DNA of 64,000 nucleotides, taken from positions 20,129 through 84,128 of the forward strand of contig CBFHYX010000020.1 in assembly GCA_965660145.1 (NCBI GenBank), written 5' to 3'. The translations under genes were made by a program, and so were the position numbers. Below the pieces are notes generated by a model. It did not search any database and was not told the origin of the DNA. It worked only from the letters and a program-made list of their open reading frames with translations. This DNA is from JABURQ01 sp029243145 (lineage in GTDB: Bacteria > Planctomycetota > Planctomycetia > Planctomycetales > Planctomycetaceae). Shown in pieces: positions 1 through 10,217 of this stretch; the first letter of the stretch is position 1; each line of letters starts with the position of its first letter.

Positions 1-178
1 CATAGACTACCACCCAACCGGGAACCAAACAAAGCAAACTCGCATAAGTTAATCCCTCTAACGCCAACGTACCTCTTGACCAATATGCAGGCCCAGCAAA
101 CAACAACCAAAACCCACACGCTGCAAGCAGCATGAAGCCCATTCGACGAAACGCCGTGTTGAGTGAGTTGTGAGACAT
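1..178 (-). CDS. Small membrane protein, 3' part beyond window edge (ATP synthase operon, putative)
   Basis: An ATG at 178 opens a frame that runs off the left edge; 59 residues are visible. They contain two hydrophobic stretches (around residues 14-32 and 43-59), so this is an integral membrane protein. It starts 16 bases after the stop of the AtpZ/AtpI-like gene on the same strand, so the two are almost certainly co-transcribed. In many bacteria an AtpI-like pair of small membrane proteins precedes atpB, which makes a role in F-type ATP synthase assembly likely, but this fragment has no motif that proves it. Function is inferred from position only. Confidence 0.5.
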   Translation of the reverse strand, partial: MSHNSLNTAFRRMGFMLLAACGFWLLFAGPAYWSRGTLALEGLTYASLLCLVPGWVVVY

Positions 179-194
179 GGTCAATTGCATCAAG

Positions 195-428
195 TCAGGA
201 AGATTTCTTGTTGCCGGAGGGCGGTTTTTTCGTCAATTGTAGTAAGTGTGTGATTGCGACTAACATCCCCAAACAGGCTCCCGTCGTCACCAAAGCAGAA
301 CCTGTCGACCAACGCTTGTCGAGCAAGGATCCTCCATAGGCGGGAAGCACCATCTCTAAGGTGACTGTCGTCACTATCGAAACCCAATGATAAGCCTCTG
401 CAGCCGAAGATCGGGATGATTTATTCAT
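195..428 (-). CDS. AtpZ/AtpI-like protein
   Basis: A 77-residue protein with two predicted membrane helices (about residues 17-34 and 45-63) separated by a short loop containing G-G-x-x-L-D-K-R-W, the usual loop signature of AtpZ/AtpI proteins. These proteins sit in the membrane and help assemble the c-ring of the F1Fo ATP synthase or conduct Mg2+ to it. The ATG is preceded by GGAG five bases upstream. The next gene follows after 16 bases on the same strand and leaves the window, consistent with the head of an atp operon. The family call is good; the exact function of AtpZ/AtpI in this group is not settled. Confidence 0.75.
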   Translation of the reverse strand: MNKSSRSSAAEAYHWVSIVTTVTLEMVLPAYGGSLLDKRWSTGSALVTTGACLGMLVAITHLLQLTKKPPSGNKKSS

Positions 429-1192
429 TGCAACTCCAACACCGTAAGTGGCGTGTCACCAGAATTTCTCAACCCCGAAACCTGCATGTCTGCCAGTGGC
501 ACACTGGGTAACTCGCCGATCAAGGTAAAACTTGGGGTAACCTACGTCAAAGCAGTGAGTAGAGGAGATTTTCAATTTCTCAAAGCTGAGTGGTCGTTTT
601 CCCAGTGCTGAGGAATCGAGTTCTGCGATCGCCCCACTGGACACGCGTCGCGAAAGTGATCCGAATTGAGGATACCTCTCATCAAATTGACACCAGGAGC
701 AAGCATCCTTCGGATCCTGATGAGGTCAATCCAAACCCTTCCATGACGCCCGAGCCACCCTCATCATTAGCTTGCTAATCATTATGCGGGATAATATCCA
801 GATCCATAAACCACTGACATCATATGTCTTATGTCGACGCATCAAACTCGCAACGCCTCTTGTGTCAGAATGATGTTGAATCTCCGAGTGACCATCGATA
901 CAAGGGGTCCAGTGATGGAGCTGTTTTGACTGGTCACGCTTTTGTGGTCCGGTTCTTAGGGATGAGAATAACAGAACACACCACCCTCCCTAATTGACAT
1001 CCGCGCACTTAAATATCAGTCGAAAAGATTACTCACCTCAAATTGACCGCTGTGATTTCGCCTTTTTCTCTCAGTGTTACTGAGGCAAACAAACGTATCA
1101 CTTCTACACACAGTTGAAGAAACGTCAGGGAAGACGGATTTTTTTGGACGAGTAATCATATCGCCTGAACGAAACCCGTTGGAGAACCCGAG
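429..1192. other. Intergenic region, no gene recognised
   Basis: This 764-base gap lies between the divergent AtpZ/AtpI-like gene and the DUF4912 gene. Only short open frames without recognisable protein features occur. Promoters for both flanking genes must lie here, but no convincing -35/-10 pair stands out. I see no RNA gene, terminator hairpin or repeat. Confidence 0.5.
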
Positions 1193-2200
1193 ATGACGTT
1201 TGAAAAGCTGAAAGTTCGCACTCGCAAAGAGCTTGCCGAAATGGCCAAGAAAAAGCAGGTCAGCGGTTGGCATGGAATGAAAAAAAATCAGCTGATTGAA
1301 GCTCTCCTCGAGATTCATGCCGATCGAAAAAATTCACGATCACAAAAGCCAGAACCCAAGAGCGAAGAGACCTCGAAACCGAGTAAACCGCGTCGTCGGC
1401 TGGCTTCTGAAAACCCCAATAAACGTCGGATTCTGAATGGTGCTCCTGCTGGAAGTCGGCGTGACAAATTGGTCGTGCAAGCCTGCGATCCTTGGTGGAT
1501 TATGGCTCAGTGGGAAGTCACATCCGATATGATCAATCGCATCGAAGCCGCGATGGGATCAGAATGGCATCGCGCTTACCCAATTATCAGAGTCTACGAT
1601 GTCACTCATAAAGATCTTGGTACCAATGCCAAATCGCACATCAAAGACATCAAAATTCACGGTCAAGTTGACCATTGGTTTATCCCTGTTGAAGAGCCTG
1701 CCCAGCAACTCAAACTGGAGATTGGCTACACCTCACCGAAAGGTGAGTTCTTCGGCATGGCTCGTTCTAACAAAATTGCCACACCAAGCCCGGGAACTAG
1801 CGGCAAAGTCTCTTTGGGAAGTGACGAATCGGAGAACCCTGAAGAGTTCCATATCCGTGAGATCCACGACACACGAGCAACTCCTTTTGCGTTTCTTGAA
1901 GAACGCGCCAACGAAGGTGGTCGAATCGACGGCACCCGAGACTTCCCGTTCCAATTGGATGCCGAACTGATTGTTTATGGATCGACTGATCCGCGTTGCC
2001 CATTCACCTTGATGGGCGAAGATGTCCCTGTTAACAAAGATGGCAAATTTTCAGTACGCTTTCACCTGCCCAACGGTCGACAAGTGATTCCCGCAGTCAC
2101 GGCAACTCCTGATGGCTCGGAAATTCGCACAATTGTGATGGCCATCGAGAGAAACACCAAAGAACTCGAACCTCAATTGCGGGACGAAATGACTCCCTGA
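1193..2200 (+). CDS. DUF4912 protein with N-terminal Rho_N/SAP-like domain
   Basis: 335 residues. Residues 3-42 form a Rho-N/SAP-like helical module (L-K-V-R-T-R-K-E-L-A-E-M-A, then W-H-G-M-K-K-N-Q-L-I-E-A-L), a fold that binds nucleic acid in Rho and related proteins. A basic, proline-rich linker follows (about 43-85). From about residue 90 the protein matches the DUF4912 pattern: D-P-W-W-I-M-A-Q-W-E-V, then R-V-Y-D-V-T, and later H-I-x-G-x-x-D-H-W-F-I-P. The biochemical function of DUF4912 is unknown; a nucleic-acid-linked role is inferred from the N-terminal module. The ATG follows GGAGAACCCGAG. A strong terminator lies just downstream, so the gene is probably a single-gene transcript. Confidence 0.85.
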   Translation: MTFEKLKVRTRKELAEMAKKKQVSGWHGMKKNQLIEALLEIHADRKNSRSQKPEPKSEETSKPSKPRRRLASENPNKRRILNGAPAGSRRDKLVVQACDPWWIMAQWEVTSDMINRIEAAMGSEWHRAYPIIRVYDVTHKDLGTNAKSHIKDIKIHGQVDHWFIPVEEPAQQLKLEIGYTSPKGEFFGMARSNKIATPSPGTSGKVSLGSDESENPEEFHIREIHDTRATPFAFLEERANEGGRIDGTRDFPFQLDAELIVYGSTDPRCPFTLMGEDVPVNKDGKFSVRFHLPNGRQVIPAVTATPDGSEIRTIVMAIERNTKELEPQLRDEMTP

Positions 2201-2230
2201 TTGCAGGTATGATAAAATTGATTGATTCAA

Positions 2231-2268
2231 AACCTCGTGATGGTCAACACCTTCACGAGGTTTTTTTA
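2231..2268 (+). terminator. Rho-independent terminator of the DUF4912 gene
   Basis: A perfect 10-bp stem (AACCTCGTGA pairing with TCACGAGGTT at 2253-2262) with a 12-base loop is followed directly by a T-rich tract. It lies 30 bases after the DUF4912 stop and in the gap to the convergent cardiolipin synthase gene. The T tract is on the plus-strand side only. Confidence 0.9.
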
Positions 2269-2279
2269 TTGTGCATTTC

Positions 2280-3713
2280 TCACATAACCGGCGCAAACAG
2301 CCGGCAGAAGTTTTGGACTAAGCGAGTCCCGCGAGAACGTTCGTTCCATTCTGTCAGAAAAATTTCTTCGGCCCATTCGAGATCTTGTTCGAATTCATGT
2401 TCGAGCACATCGCAAATACGTCGGTCGTAGGCAGCCACCGCCACTTCAAAATTCAGTTCCAACGAACGAGTGTCAATATTCGGTGTGCCGACTAGCGACC
2501 AAATTCCATCCACGACAATCGTTTTGGGATGAAGCTGTCCACGAGTGTACTCGTAAATGCGGACACCCGCTTCGAGCAATGATCGGTAATAAGATCTCGC
2601 CGCCCAAACCGTCCATTGATGAGCCGAACGACGCGGAAGTAACAATCGGACTTTGACACCGGAGAGCGCTGCCGTTTCAAGAGCCACCGCCAAGGCCACC
2701 GGTGGCACGAAATAGGAAGTCGTCAAGGTCACACTTTCGTTGGCAGCGGTGATTGCGGAAAACAGCAGTGTGTAAAAAATATCTTGTGCTCCCCGAGGCT
2801 CACCGGCCAACACTTGAGCGAGCGTATTCCCTTCGGCGTGAGGCTTGGGAAACAATGATTCATCGGTCAGTTCGACGCCGGTGGCATAGTACCAATCTTC
2901 CGAAAAGATCGCCTGCAATTGCAGCACACAAGCCCCTTCAATCCGTAGATGAGTATCCCGCCAAAAACCGACTTGAGGATCGCGCCCCAAATATTCATCA
3001 CCAATATTCATACCACCTGTAAAGCCGATCTTCCCGTCAACCACAATGATCTTTCGATGGTTTCGCAGATTCAGCGACCAACGCTCTCGAAACGAAGAGC
3101 CCGGCAAGAATCCGGCGACCTCAATACCCGCCTCAATCATGGGTGTCAGAAAGCGTTTACCCAGCCACCACGATCCGACGCCGTCATACAGAAATCGAAC
3201 GCGAATCCCTTCCTTGGCTTTCTTGATTAAAAGATCGCGCAATTGTATTCCCGTTTGATCGGGTTGCCAAATGTAATATTCGAGATGAATCGTTTCCTTG
3301 GCATCGCGAATCGCTTCCTGAATCAATCCAAATGTGCGATTCGTATCGCTCAAAACTTCGACCCGATTGCCGTTCATCGGACGCTGTTTCGTCAAACGGT
3401 TGGAAAGTTTCATCAAGTGCCTATAGAGAGGTGGGTCATCTGCAGAGACGGTGTGTGTGGAAGCATGCAATTCGGGCAACAGGCGATGAAGTTGCGCTGT
3501 GGCTCGTCTCTTCTGTTCGGCATGTCGAGTCAGGCGATTGATGCCAAACAAAAGGAAGAGGAGTCCTCCGAAAATTGGGATGGTCAAGATAGTCAGAATC
3601 CAGACCACTGAAGAGACCGAATGACGTTTGGGGGTGAGTAGCACAAAGGGAATCAGCACCAGCGTCGCCAGATATCCCAGCGCCGTGATGAATAATCCCC
3701 ATTCGAATGTCAT
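2280..3713 (-). CDS. cls: Cardiolipin synthase (phospholipase D family)
   Basis: 477 residues, the usual length for bacterial ClsA-type enzymes. Two N-terminal membrane helices (about 5-27 and 35-57) precede two phospholipase D domains. Both HKD motifs are intact: H-R-K-I-I-V-V-D-G at residue 219 and H-P-K-T-I-V-V-D-G near residue 395, each followed by the G-G-M-N-I or G-T-P-N-I segment typical of the family. The enzyme joins two phosphatidylglycerol molecules into cardiolipin and glycerol at the inner membrane. It is convergent with the DUF4912 gene and has no operon partner in view. Confidence 0.92.
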   Translation of the reverse strand: MTFEWGLFITALGYLATLVLIPFVLLTPKRHSVSSVVWILTILTIPIFGGLLFLLFGINRLTRHAEQKRRATAQLHRLLPELHASTHTVSADDPPLYRHLMKLSNRLTKQRPMNGNRVEVLSDTNRTFGLIQEAIRDAKETIHLEYYIWQPDQTGIQLRDLLIKKAKEGIRVRFLYDGVGSWWLGKRFLTPMIEAGIEVAGFLPGSSFRERWSLNLRNHRKIIVVDGKIGFTGGMNIGDEYLGRDPQVGFWRDTHLRIEGACVLQLQAIFSEDWYYATGVELTDESLFPKPHAEGNTLAQVLAGEPRGAQDIFYTLLFSAITAANESVTLTTSYFVPPVALAVALETAALSGVKVRLLLPRRSAHQWTVWAARSYYRSLLEAGVRIYEYTRGQLHPKTIVVDGIWSLVGTPNIDTRSLELNFEVAVAAYDRRICDVLEHEFEQDLEWAEEIFLTEWNERSRGTRLVQNFCRLFAPVM

Positions 3714-3786
3714 GGCCGTCAGCTTTCAGAACTCGGTGCAGTGAGAAAACATTATTATTTTATCAGTCGAGAGAGTTGAAGACATG

Positions 3787-3802
3787 CCTCATCTCGATGA
3801 GG
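3787..3802. promoter_or_regulatory. Perfect inverted repeat upstream of the alpha-2-macroglobulin gene
   Basis: CCTCATC-TC-GATGAGG is a perfect 7-bp dyad with a 2-base centre, about 180 bases before the ATG of the large gene and about 75 bases before the cls start codon. It has operator-like geometry for a dimeric regulator, but no regulator can be named. Confidence 0.25.
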
Positions 3803-3980
3803 TTGACGGATTGATGGCCAGAATTGCCGGAAATCACTCGAAATCATAAATTCATGGGAACTCGACTCCTATCAATCGCCTCTCAAGTAACAGGCCTATC
3901 TGGTGTATTCTCTCCCAGCCGGTCATAATCACTCCCATCGATCCCGCTTCTTACACAGTTTCGTGGAAAGTCCTTCAGAT

Positions 3981-6900
3981 ATGTCTCGCAAGCTCATTTC
4001 TGCATTCGTTGTCAGTTGTACGGTCTTCTGCAGTTGGTATCTCATTGCGGAAGAAACATCGAGCGACACCCGACGGGCAACGGCCTTCAAGCACCAGAAC
4101 GAAGGTAACTTCCGTGATGCCTATGGAATATTTCGCAAACTGTCACTGAATGAGGCAACCGATCCCAAGAAAGTCGGTGCAGATCTTCGAGAGGGAGTTC
4201 AGGCGCTGCAACGTCTGAACCGTGTCGCAGAAATTGATCCCTATTTGACCGAATTTGTCGATTTGCATCAGGACAATTGGCGTGCTTTGACTTCAGCCGC
4301 TCAAGCGATCCGGTCAACTCCTCATTACGGCACCATCATCACCCAAGAGTATGAACGCGGAAATCAGCGTGGGGGAGGAGAGTGGGTCTCGTCCGAAAAG
4401 CGAGACCGCGCACAAGCTCTCATTTGGCTGAATGATGCTCGCAAGCTGATCACCAAAGACGATGAGACTGCTGCCGCCCATGAAGTCGCAGGGCTTTATC
4501 GACAACTTTCTTCCATATTAATGGATCGCGGTTACGGTCGAAATTCTTGGAAATTGCAACTCCTCACCGACTTTGAAACCTTGCCCGATTACGAAGACAA
4601 CACTGTCTACTACGGTCGTCAAAATGTTCCTCTTGGGGCTCCCGTCGATGCCGAGGGCAATCCCGTTTATTATCAACTCCCTGCATCGTTCACCGCCGCA
4701 AAGAATGACGGCGAACGCTATCGCTGGTGCCTTACTGAGATCGTTCGTATCACTCCGTCTGCCAAATGGCAAATGAAAACCACTTGGGCCAATTTTTTAG
4801 AGGAACAATTCGGCGCGCAAACGATGTCTGGCCATCGTCCAGTCGTTCCCGTTTCGGCCGCTACCGACAGCGAAGAGGATGAACAGAGTTCTGGACCGTA
4901 CGCCGTTCACACGCTGACCGACTCAGAAACTTCGGCACAACTGGCAACCGGCATCAAGAGGTTCACCTTACCGGACGAATTCAATTTTATTGCCATCTAC
5001 AAAGAAATCGCTGCTGAAAAAAATACTCATCAATCCACTGCGATGCAGATATTGGCCCGCATCTATACCAATCGTCGTCAGTACCCACGCGCCGCCGAAA
5101 TGTGGAAGCTGGTCATTGCCAAGCACGGCCCAGGACCCAACAAGCATCGCCAGCAGGCTCTCGATCAAATCATCGGCCACTGGTGTCAATTCGAAGGGAT
5201 GGGAGTCGTCGCTGAAGGGCAAGCGGTCGAATTGCCGTTCCGTTATCGCAACGGAAACGAAGTTTCCTTCACAGCGAAAAAACTCGATGTCCCTCAATTA
5301 CTGGAAGATGTAAAGGATTACATTAAACGCGTCTCAAAAGGCATCACACGTCCCGACTATCAACGGATGAACATCGGCAACATTGGCTATCGAATCGTCC
5401 AACAAGACGAGAAGAAATACATTTTAGAAACAATTGCTGAATGGAAATTAAAACTCGACCCGCCTACCGAACATCGCGACGACCTGATCATGGTCAACGC
5501 TCCGCTGGAAAACGCAGGCGCATATCTTGTGACCGGACAAATGAAAGGTGGTAATGAAATCCGCATGGTTGTCTGGGTCAGTGATCTGGCCATCGTCAAA
5601 AAGCGAATCGAAGGTGGCGAGATGGTGTATGTCTCTGACTCGGGGAATGGGAAACAAGTCGAGAAAGCAAACGTCGAATTTTTTGGTTATAAAACAGATC
5701 GCAACGATGCCACTTGGTCGACCAAATTCCAACAATTCGCCCGCTTCACGGATCGCGACGGCTTGCTGATCGCATCCAACGAAAAGGTTCACTCCAATCA
5801 TAATTGGCTAATGATCGCACGCAAGGGAGATCGTTTTGCGTTTTATGGTTTCGATCGTTTCTACGATGGCGGACGATCAAATAATCGGCCCACCAGTCCC
5901 AAAGTCTACTTCGTTTCGGACCGTCCCATTTATCGCCCCAATGATAACGTCGAATACAAAGTCTGGGTCCGCACCGCCAATTATGACCCTGACTTTCAAG
6001 ATCCGTGGAAGAACATGGAGGTGACGCTGGAAGTCATAAATCCACGCGGTGAGAAGATCGTCGAGAAGCAGGTCACACTCGACCAATTCGGCGGCTACGC
6101 CGACGAACTGAAACTTGAAGACGATGCCATGCTGGGCGCTTACCAAGTGATATTAAGAAAGACGAATCAGTTTCATGGAAGTGGAAGCTTCCGTGTCGAG
6201 GAGTATAAAAAGCCCGAGTATGAGGTGACTGTGGACGCCCCCACAGAACCTGTCCAGTTAGGAGAGGTTATCCCGGCGAAGATCTCTGCCCGCTATTTCT
6301 TTGGGGCCCCCGTCACGAATGCCAAAGTGCATTACAAGGTGACTCGAACGAAACATGATAGCCGCTGGTTCCCCAGCCATTCGTGGGACTGGTTTTACGA
6401 ACCGGGTTACTGGTGGTTTGCTTCTGAATACAATTGGTATCCTGGTTGGAACAAATGGGGCTGTCTGTCACCCATTTATCCCTGGTGGGGTTGGAGACAA
6501 GACCCGCCAGAAATCGTCATGGAAGACGATGTCGAAATTGGTCCCGATGGAACCGTCGAAATCAAAATTGATAGTTCCCTCGCCAAAGCCGTTCACGGCG
6601 ATCAAGACCATCAATACTCGATCACAGCCGAAGTGGTTGATCAATCTCGACGCACGATTGTCGGACAGGGGAATGTATTGGTCGCCCGGGAGCCATTCAA
6701 AGTCTTCGTCTGGCCGAATCGTGGTTACTACAACGAGCGTGAAACAGCCGAGTTTCGCTTCAAAGCGCAGACTCTCGATCAAAAACCGGTCGCAGGCAAA
6801 GGACTCGCAAAGCTCTTCCGCGTTCATTACAACAAAAGCGGAAAGCCACAAGAGACTGAAGTCGAACAGTGGGAACTCGATACCGACGCCCAGGGCGAAG

Positions 6901-9900
6901 CTCTGCTCAAAGTGAAACTCAATTCTGCCGGTCAATATCGATTGTCCCATGTGGTGACCGATTCCAAAGGAAACGAAATTGAAGGAGCTTATGTCTTTCT
7001 GGTTCGCGGTGAAAACTTTAACGCTGCCGACTTCCGCTTTAACGACCTGGAGTTAATTGCCGACAAGAAAGAGTACGAACCGGGGGACAAAGTCAAACTG
7101 TTGATCAACACCAACCGCATCGGAGCGACGGTCTTGTTGTTCGAACGCTCGTCAAACGGCGTGGCTTCCAAACCGGTGGTGATCAAGATGACTGGAAAAA
7201 GCGCCGTCCACACTTTGGACATTTCCGAAGCCGACCGACCCAACGTGTTCGTGGAAGCAATTACCGTTTTCAACGGGCGGGTTCATAATGTCGCGAGGGA
7301 GATTATTGTTCCTCCGTCCGGGAAGATTGTGAATGTTGAAGTCGCTTCGGAGCAACCCGAGTATCTGCCCGGCAAGAACTCCAAGTTGAAGTTGAAGTTC
7401 ACCGATGAAGCAGGTGAACCGTTTATCGGTTCGACCATTTTGACGGTCTACGATAAGAGCATCGAATACATTTCTGGTGGTTCCAACAGTCGCGATATTC
7501 GTGAATTCTTCTGGAAATGGCGCCGATCATTCTCTCGAAACTTTCAATCATCGTTGCAAATGAGTTCCTACCCGCTCTACAAAAATCAGGAACTACCAAT
7601 GGTGCAACTTGGAGTCTTCGGCAACATCGTTGATCGGCTGGTCGCAGACGAGAAGGAAGGTTTTGCCACGCGAGATAGTGGGCTCGGTTCGAGAATGTCA
7701 AAACTGAGTGCCATGCCAACAAGCTCGCCAATGCCAGCAACATCAAAGATGATGATGGAAGCCGATGGCGCTGGTTTGGGAGATGAAATCGCTGATAAAA
7801 ACGCTCCCGGGAGTAGTGGTGGTGGACAAGTTCAGCCAACCGTCCGCAAAAACTTTGCCGACACGGCGTATTGGACCACCAATGTCACGACCAATGAAGA
7901 TGGCACGGCAGAAGTGGAATTCCCACTCCCCGACAGTCTGACAACGTGGAAGGTCCGCACCTGGACAATGGGCAAAGGGACTGAAGTCGGCGAGGGAAGT
8001 ACCGAATTCATCACCAGCAAAAATCTGCTGGTCCGATTGCAAGCACCTCGTTTCTTCACTCAGACCGATGAAGTGATTCTCTCGGCCAATGTCCACAATT
8101 ATCTGGACACCGCAAAAGAGGTCGAAGTTCGTCTGGAACTCGAAGGCAGTCAACTTAAGCCGATGGACGATCTCGTCCGCACAGTGACCGTGGCCGCAGA
8201 TGGTGAAACCCGCGTTGATTGGCGCGTCAAAGCCGTCGATGAAGGTGAAGTGACTATTCGTATCAAAGGACTGACTGATGAAGAATCCGACGCTATGGAA
8301 ATGTCATTCCCCGTTTATGTCCACGGCATCCTGAAAACCGAGTCTTACACAGGAGTCATTCGGCAAGATGCAAATTCTGCGAAAATTGAGATGGTCGTTC
8401 CCGCGGAACGCCGTCCCGAACAATCGCGTCTCGAAGTTCGGTACTCACCCACATTGGCAGGAGCAATGGTTGATGCGTTGCCTTACATGGTGGAATTCCC
8501 ATACGGCTGTACCGAGCAAACATTGAACCGCTTCCTACCCACAGTCATTACGCAGAACATTCTGAAACGTATGGATCTCGATCTGAAGGCGATTCAGGAC
8601 AAACGTACGAATTTGAATGCTCAGGAAATTGGTGACGACGGCGAGCGAGCCAAACAGTGGAAACATTGGAATCGTAATCCCGTCTTCAATGAAGACGAAG
8701 TCTCTAAAATGGTGGACGAGGGCGTCCAACGACTCACACAAATGCAATTGACTGACGGAGGCTGGGGCTGGTTCTCCGGTTGGGGTGAACGATCTTGGCC
8801 TCATACGACTGTCACGGTCGTGCATGGCTTGCAAGTTGCCAAAGAGAACGGCGTTGCCATTGTTCCCGGCACTTTGGAAAGAGGAGTCCAATGGCTCAAG
8901 CGATATCAGGATCGCCAAATCGAATTGCTGAAAACGGGTGACCTGAAGACCGAACAGAGGAAGAAGAAACCGTATAAAACGAAAGCCGACAATCTCGACG
9001 CATTCATTTACATGGCGTTGGTGGATGCGGGCATCGTCGATGACCGCATGGACGATTATCTCTACCGCGATCGGATTGGCCTCGCGTTGTATGCAAAATC
9101 GTTGTACGGCTTGGCTCTGCACAAACAAAAATCAGCGGCGCGCTTGGAAATGATTATCCGCAATATCGATCAGTTCCTCGTTCAGGATGAAGAGAACGAA
9201 ACCGCGTATCTGAACGACGAAGTTTCAGGCTGGTGGTACTGGTACGGCAGTTCCATCGAATCCAACTCCTTCTATCTGAAATTATTGACCCGGACAGAAC
9301 CGAAAGGCGTGAAAGCGTCCCGACTGGTTAAGTATCTGCTTAACAACCGTAAGCACTCGACTTACTGGAACAGTACACGTGATACAGCGTATGCGATTGA
9401 AGCACTGGCCGAATACCTGGTCGCCAGCGGTGAAGACAAACCCGACATGACCATCGAAGTCTGGCTGGATGGCAAAAAACGAAAAGAAGTGGCCGTCACC
9501 GGAGAAGACCTCTTCACATTCGATAACAAGTTTGTGCTGACGGGTGACGACATCGAATCGGGGCCGCACACGCTGGAACTGAAACGCAAAGGAAAAGGCC
9601 CACTCTACTACAACGCCTACCTGACCAACTTCACGCTGGAAGACTTTATCACTAAGGCGGGTCTGGAAGTGAAAGTCGAACGGAAGTATTACAAACTGAC
9701 TCGCGACGACCGTGACGGCAAGGTCGTTGGTTCCAGCGGCCAAGTGGTATCCCAACAGGAAGAGCGTTACATCAAAGAAGAACTGGTCAATCTCGCCGAG
9801 CTAACTTCGGGCGATTTGGTCGAAGTCGAATTGATTATCGAATCGAAGAACGATTACGAATATCTGATTTTCGAGGACTTCAAAGCCGCCGGCTTCGAAC

Positions 9901-10145
9901 CGGTCACACTCACCAGTGGTTACGCGAACGATTCGATCCGCTCCTATCGCGAGTTTCGCGATGAGAAGGTGGCGATCTTCGTGCGAGCGCTACCGCGAGG
10001 CAAACACTCGGTCAGTTATCGCCTGCGGGCCGAGATCCCGGGCAAGTTTAGTGCTCTACCCGCTCAAGCCGAAGCGATGTACGCCCCGGAATTGCGGGCA
10101 AACTCTGACGAGATCAAATTGAGGATCGTCGATGCGGAAGAGTGA
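3981..10145 (+). CDS. Alpha-2-macroglobulin family protein (thioester type)
   Basis: The frame opens at 3903, but the ATG at 3981 is preferred: it follows GGAAAG and starts a signal peptide (M-S-R-K-L-I-S, then a hydrophobic stretch). The product is 2054 residues. A helical-repeat-like N-terminal part leads to an MG2-type domain with D-R-P-I-Y-R-P-N-D-N-V near residue 646, then a low-complexity stretch (near 1230-1290, rich in M, S, P, G) in the place of a bait region. The A2M domain begins at about 1293 (Y-W-x-T-N-V, then L-P-D-S-L-T-T-W). The thioester motif C-T-E-Q is at about 1508, followed by a helical complement-like domain with G-G-W-G-W-F. Such proteins are periplasmic or surface protease traps. 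No pbpC neighbour is present. A stretch at 6363-6510 is extremely tryptophan-rich. Confidence 0.93.
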   Translation: MSRKLISAFVVSCTVFCSWYLIAEETSSDTRRATAFKHQNEGNFRDAYGIFRKLSLNEATDPKKVGADLREGVQALQRLNRVAEIDPYLTEFVDLHQDNWRALTSAAQAIRSTPHYGTIITQEYERGNQRGGGEWVSSEKRDRAQALIWLNDARKLITKDDETAAAHEVAGLYRQLSSILMDRGYGRNSWKLQLLTDFETLPDYEDNTVYYGRQNVPLGAPVDAEGNPVYYQLPASFTAAKNDGERYRWCLTEIVRITPSAKWQMKTTWANFLEEQFGAQTMSGHRPVVPVSAATDSEEDEQSSGPYAVHTLTDSETSAQLATGIKRFTLPDEFNFIAIYKEIAAEKNTHQSTAMQILARIYTNRRQYPRAAEMWKLVIAKHGPGPNKHRQQALDQIIGHWCQFEGMGVVAEGQAVELPFRYRNGNEVSFTAKKLDVPQLLEDVKDYIKRVSKGITRPDYQRMNIGNIGYRIVQQDEKKYILETIAEWKLKLDPPTEHRDDLIMVNAPLENAGAYLVTGQMKGGNEIRMVVWVSDLAIVKKRIEGGEMVYVSDSGNGKQVEKANVEFFGYKTDRNDATWSTKFQQFARFTDRDGLLIASNEKVHSNHNWLMIARKGDRFAFYGFDRFYDGGRSNNRPTSPKVYFVSDRPIYRPNDNVEYKVWVRTANYDPDFQDPWKNMEVTLEVINPRGEKIVEKQVTLDQFGGYADELKLEDDAMLGAYQVILRKTNQFHGSGSFRVEEYKKPEYEVTVDAPTEPVQLGEVIPAKISARYFFGAPVTNAKVHYKVTRTKHDSRWFPSHSWDWFYEPGYWWFASEYNWYPGWNKWGCLSPIYPWWGWRQDPPEIVMEDDVEIGPDGTVEIKIDSSLAKAVHGDQDHQYSITAEVVDQSRRTIVGQGNVLVAREPFKVFVWPNRGYYNERETAEFRFKAQTLDQKPVAGKGLAKLFRVHYNKSGKPQETEVEQWELDTDAQGEALLKVKLNSAGQYRLSHVVTDSKGNEIEGAYVFLVRGENFNAADFRFNDLELIADKKEYEPGDKVKLLINTNRIGATVLLFERSSNGVASKPVVIKMTGKSAVHTLDISEADRPNVFVEAITVFNGRVHNVAREIIVPPSGKIVNVEVASEQPEYLPGKNSKLKLKFTDEAGEPFIGSTILTVYDKSIEYISGGSNSRDIREFFWKWRRSFSRNFQSSLQMSSYPLYKNQELPMVQLGVFGNIVDRLVADEKEGFATRDSGLGSRMSKLSAMPTSSPMPATSKMMMEADGAGLGDEIADKNAPGSSGGGQVQPTVRKNFADTAYWTTNVTTNEDGTAEVEFPLPDSLTTWKVRTWTMGKGTEVGEGSTEFITSKNLLVRLQAPRFFTQTDEVILSANVHNYLDTAKEVEVRLELEGSQLKPMDDLVRTVTVAADGETRVDWRVKAVDEGEVTIRIKGLTDEESDAMEMSFPVYVHGILKTESYTGVIRQDANSAKIEMVVPAERRPEQSRLEVRYSPTLAGAMVDALPYMVEFPYGCTEQTLNRFLPTVITQNILKRMDLDLKAIQDKRTNLNAQEIGDDGERAKQWKHWNRNPVFNEDEVSKMVDEGVQRLTQMQLTDGGWGWFSGWGERSWPHTTVTVVHGLQVAKENGVAIVPGTLERGVQWLKRYQDRQIELLKTGDLKTEQRKKKPYKTKADNLDAFIYMALVDAGIVDDRMDDYLYRDRIGLALYAKSLYGLALHKQKSAARLEMIIRNIDQFLVQDEENETAYLNDEVSGWWYWYGSSIESNSFYLKLLTRTEPKGVKASRLVKYLLNNRKHSTYWNSTRDTAYAIEALAEYLVASGEDKPDMTIEVWLDGKKRKEVAVTGEDLFTFDNKFVLTGDDIESGPHTLELKRKGKGPLYYNAYLTNFTLEDFITKAGLEVKVERKYYKLTRDDRDGKVVGSSGQVVSQQEERYIKEELVNLAELTSGDLVEVELIIESKNDYEYLIFEDFKAAGFEPVTLTSGYANDSIRSYREFRDEKVAIFVRALPRGKHSVSYRLRAEIPGKFSALPAQAEAMYAPELRANSDEIKLRIVDAEE

Positions 10146-10184
10146 CACATTTCATATGAATTCTTCGTGTTCACAGATTTCTAA

Positions 10185-10213
10185 TTGATAGCTATGATCG
10201 ATGTATGTTTAAT
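10185..10213 (+). promoter_or_regulatory. Candidate sigma70-type promoter for the FkbM methyltransferase
   Basis: TTGATA (10185-10190) and TTTAAT (10208-10213) are separated by exactly 17 bases and match the housekeeping consensus at 5 of 6 positions each. The pair lies about 97 bases before the FkbM ATG. Planctomycete promoters are poorly known, so this is a pattern match only. Confidence 0.35.
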
Positions 10214-10217
10214 CAAA

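Noticed and set aside
8535..9755. Two long minus-strand frames (197 and 157 codons) opposite the alpha-2-macroglobulin gene
   Set aside because: They are antisense shadows of a confidently identified gene and show no protein-like features.
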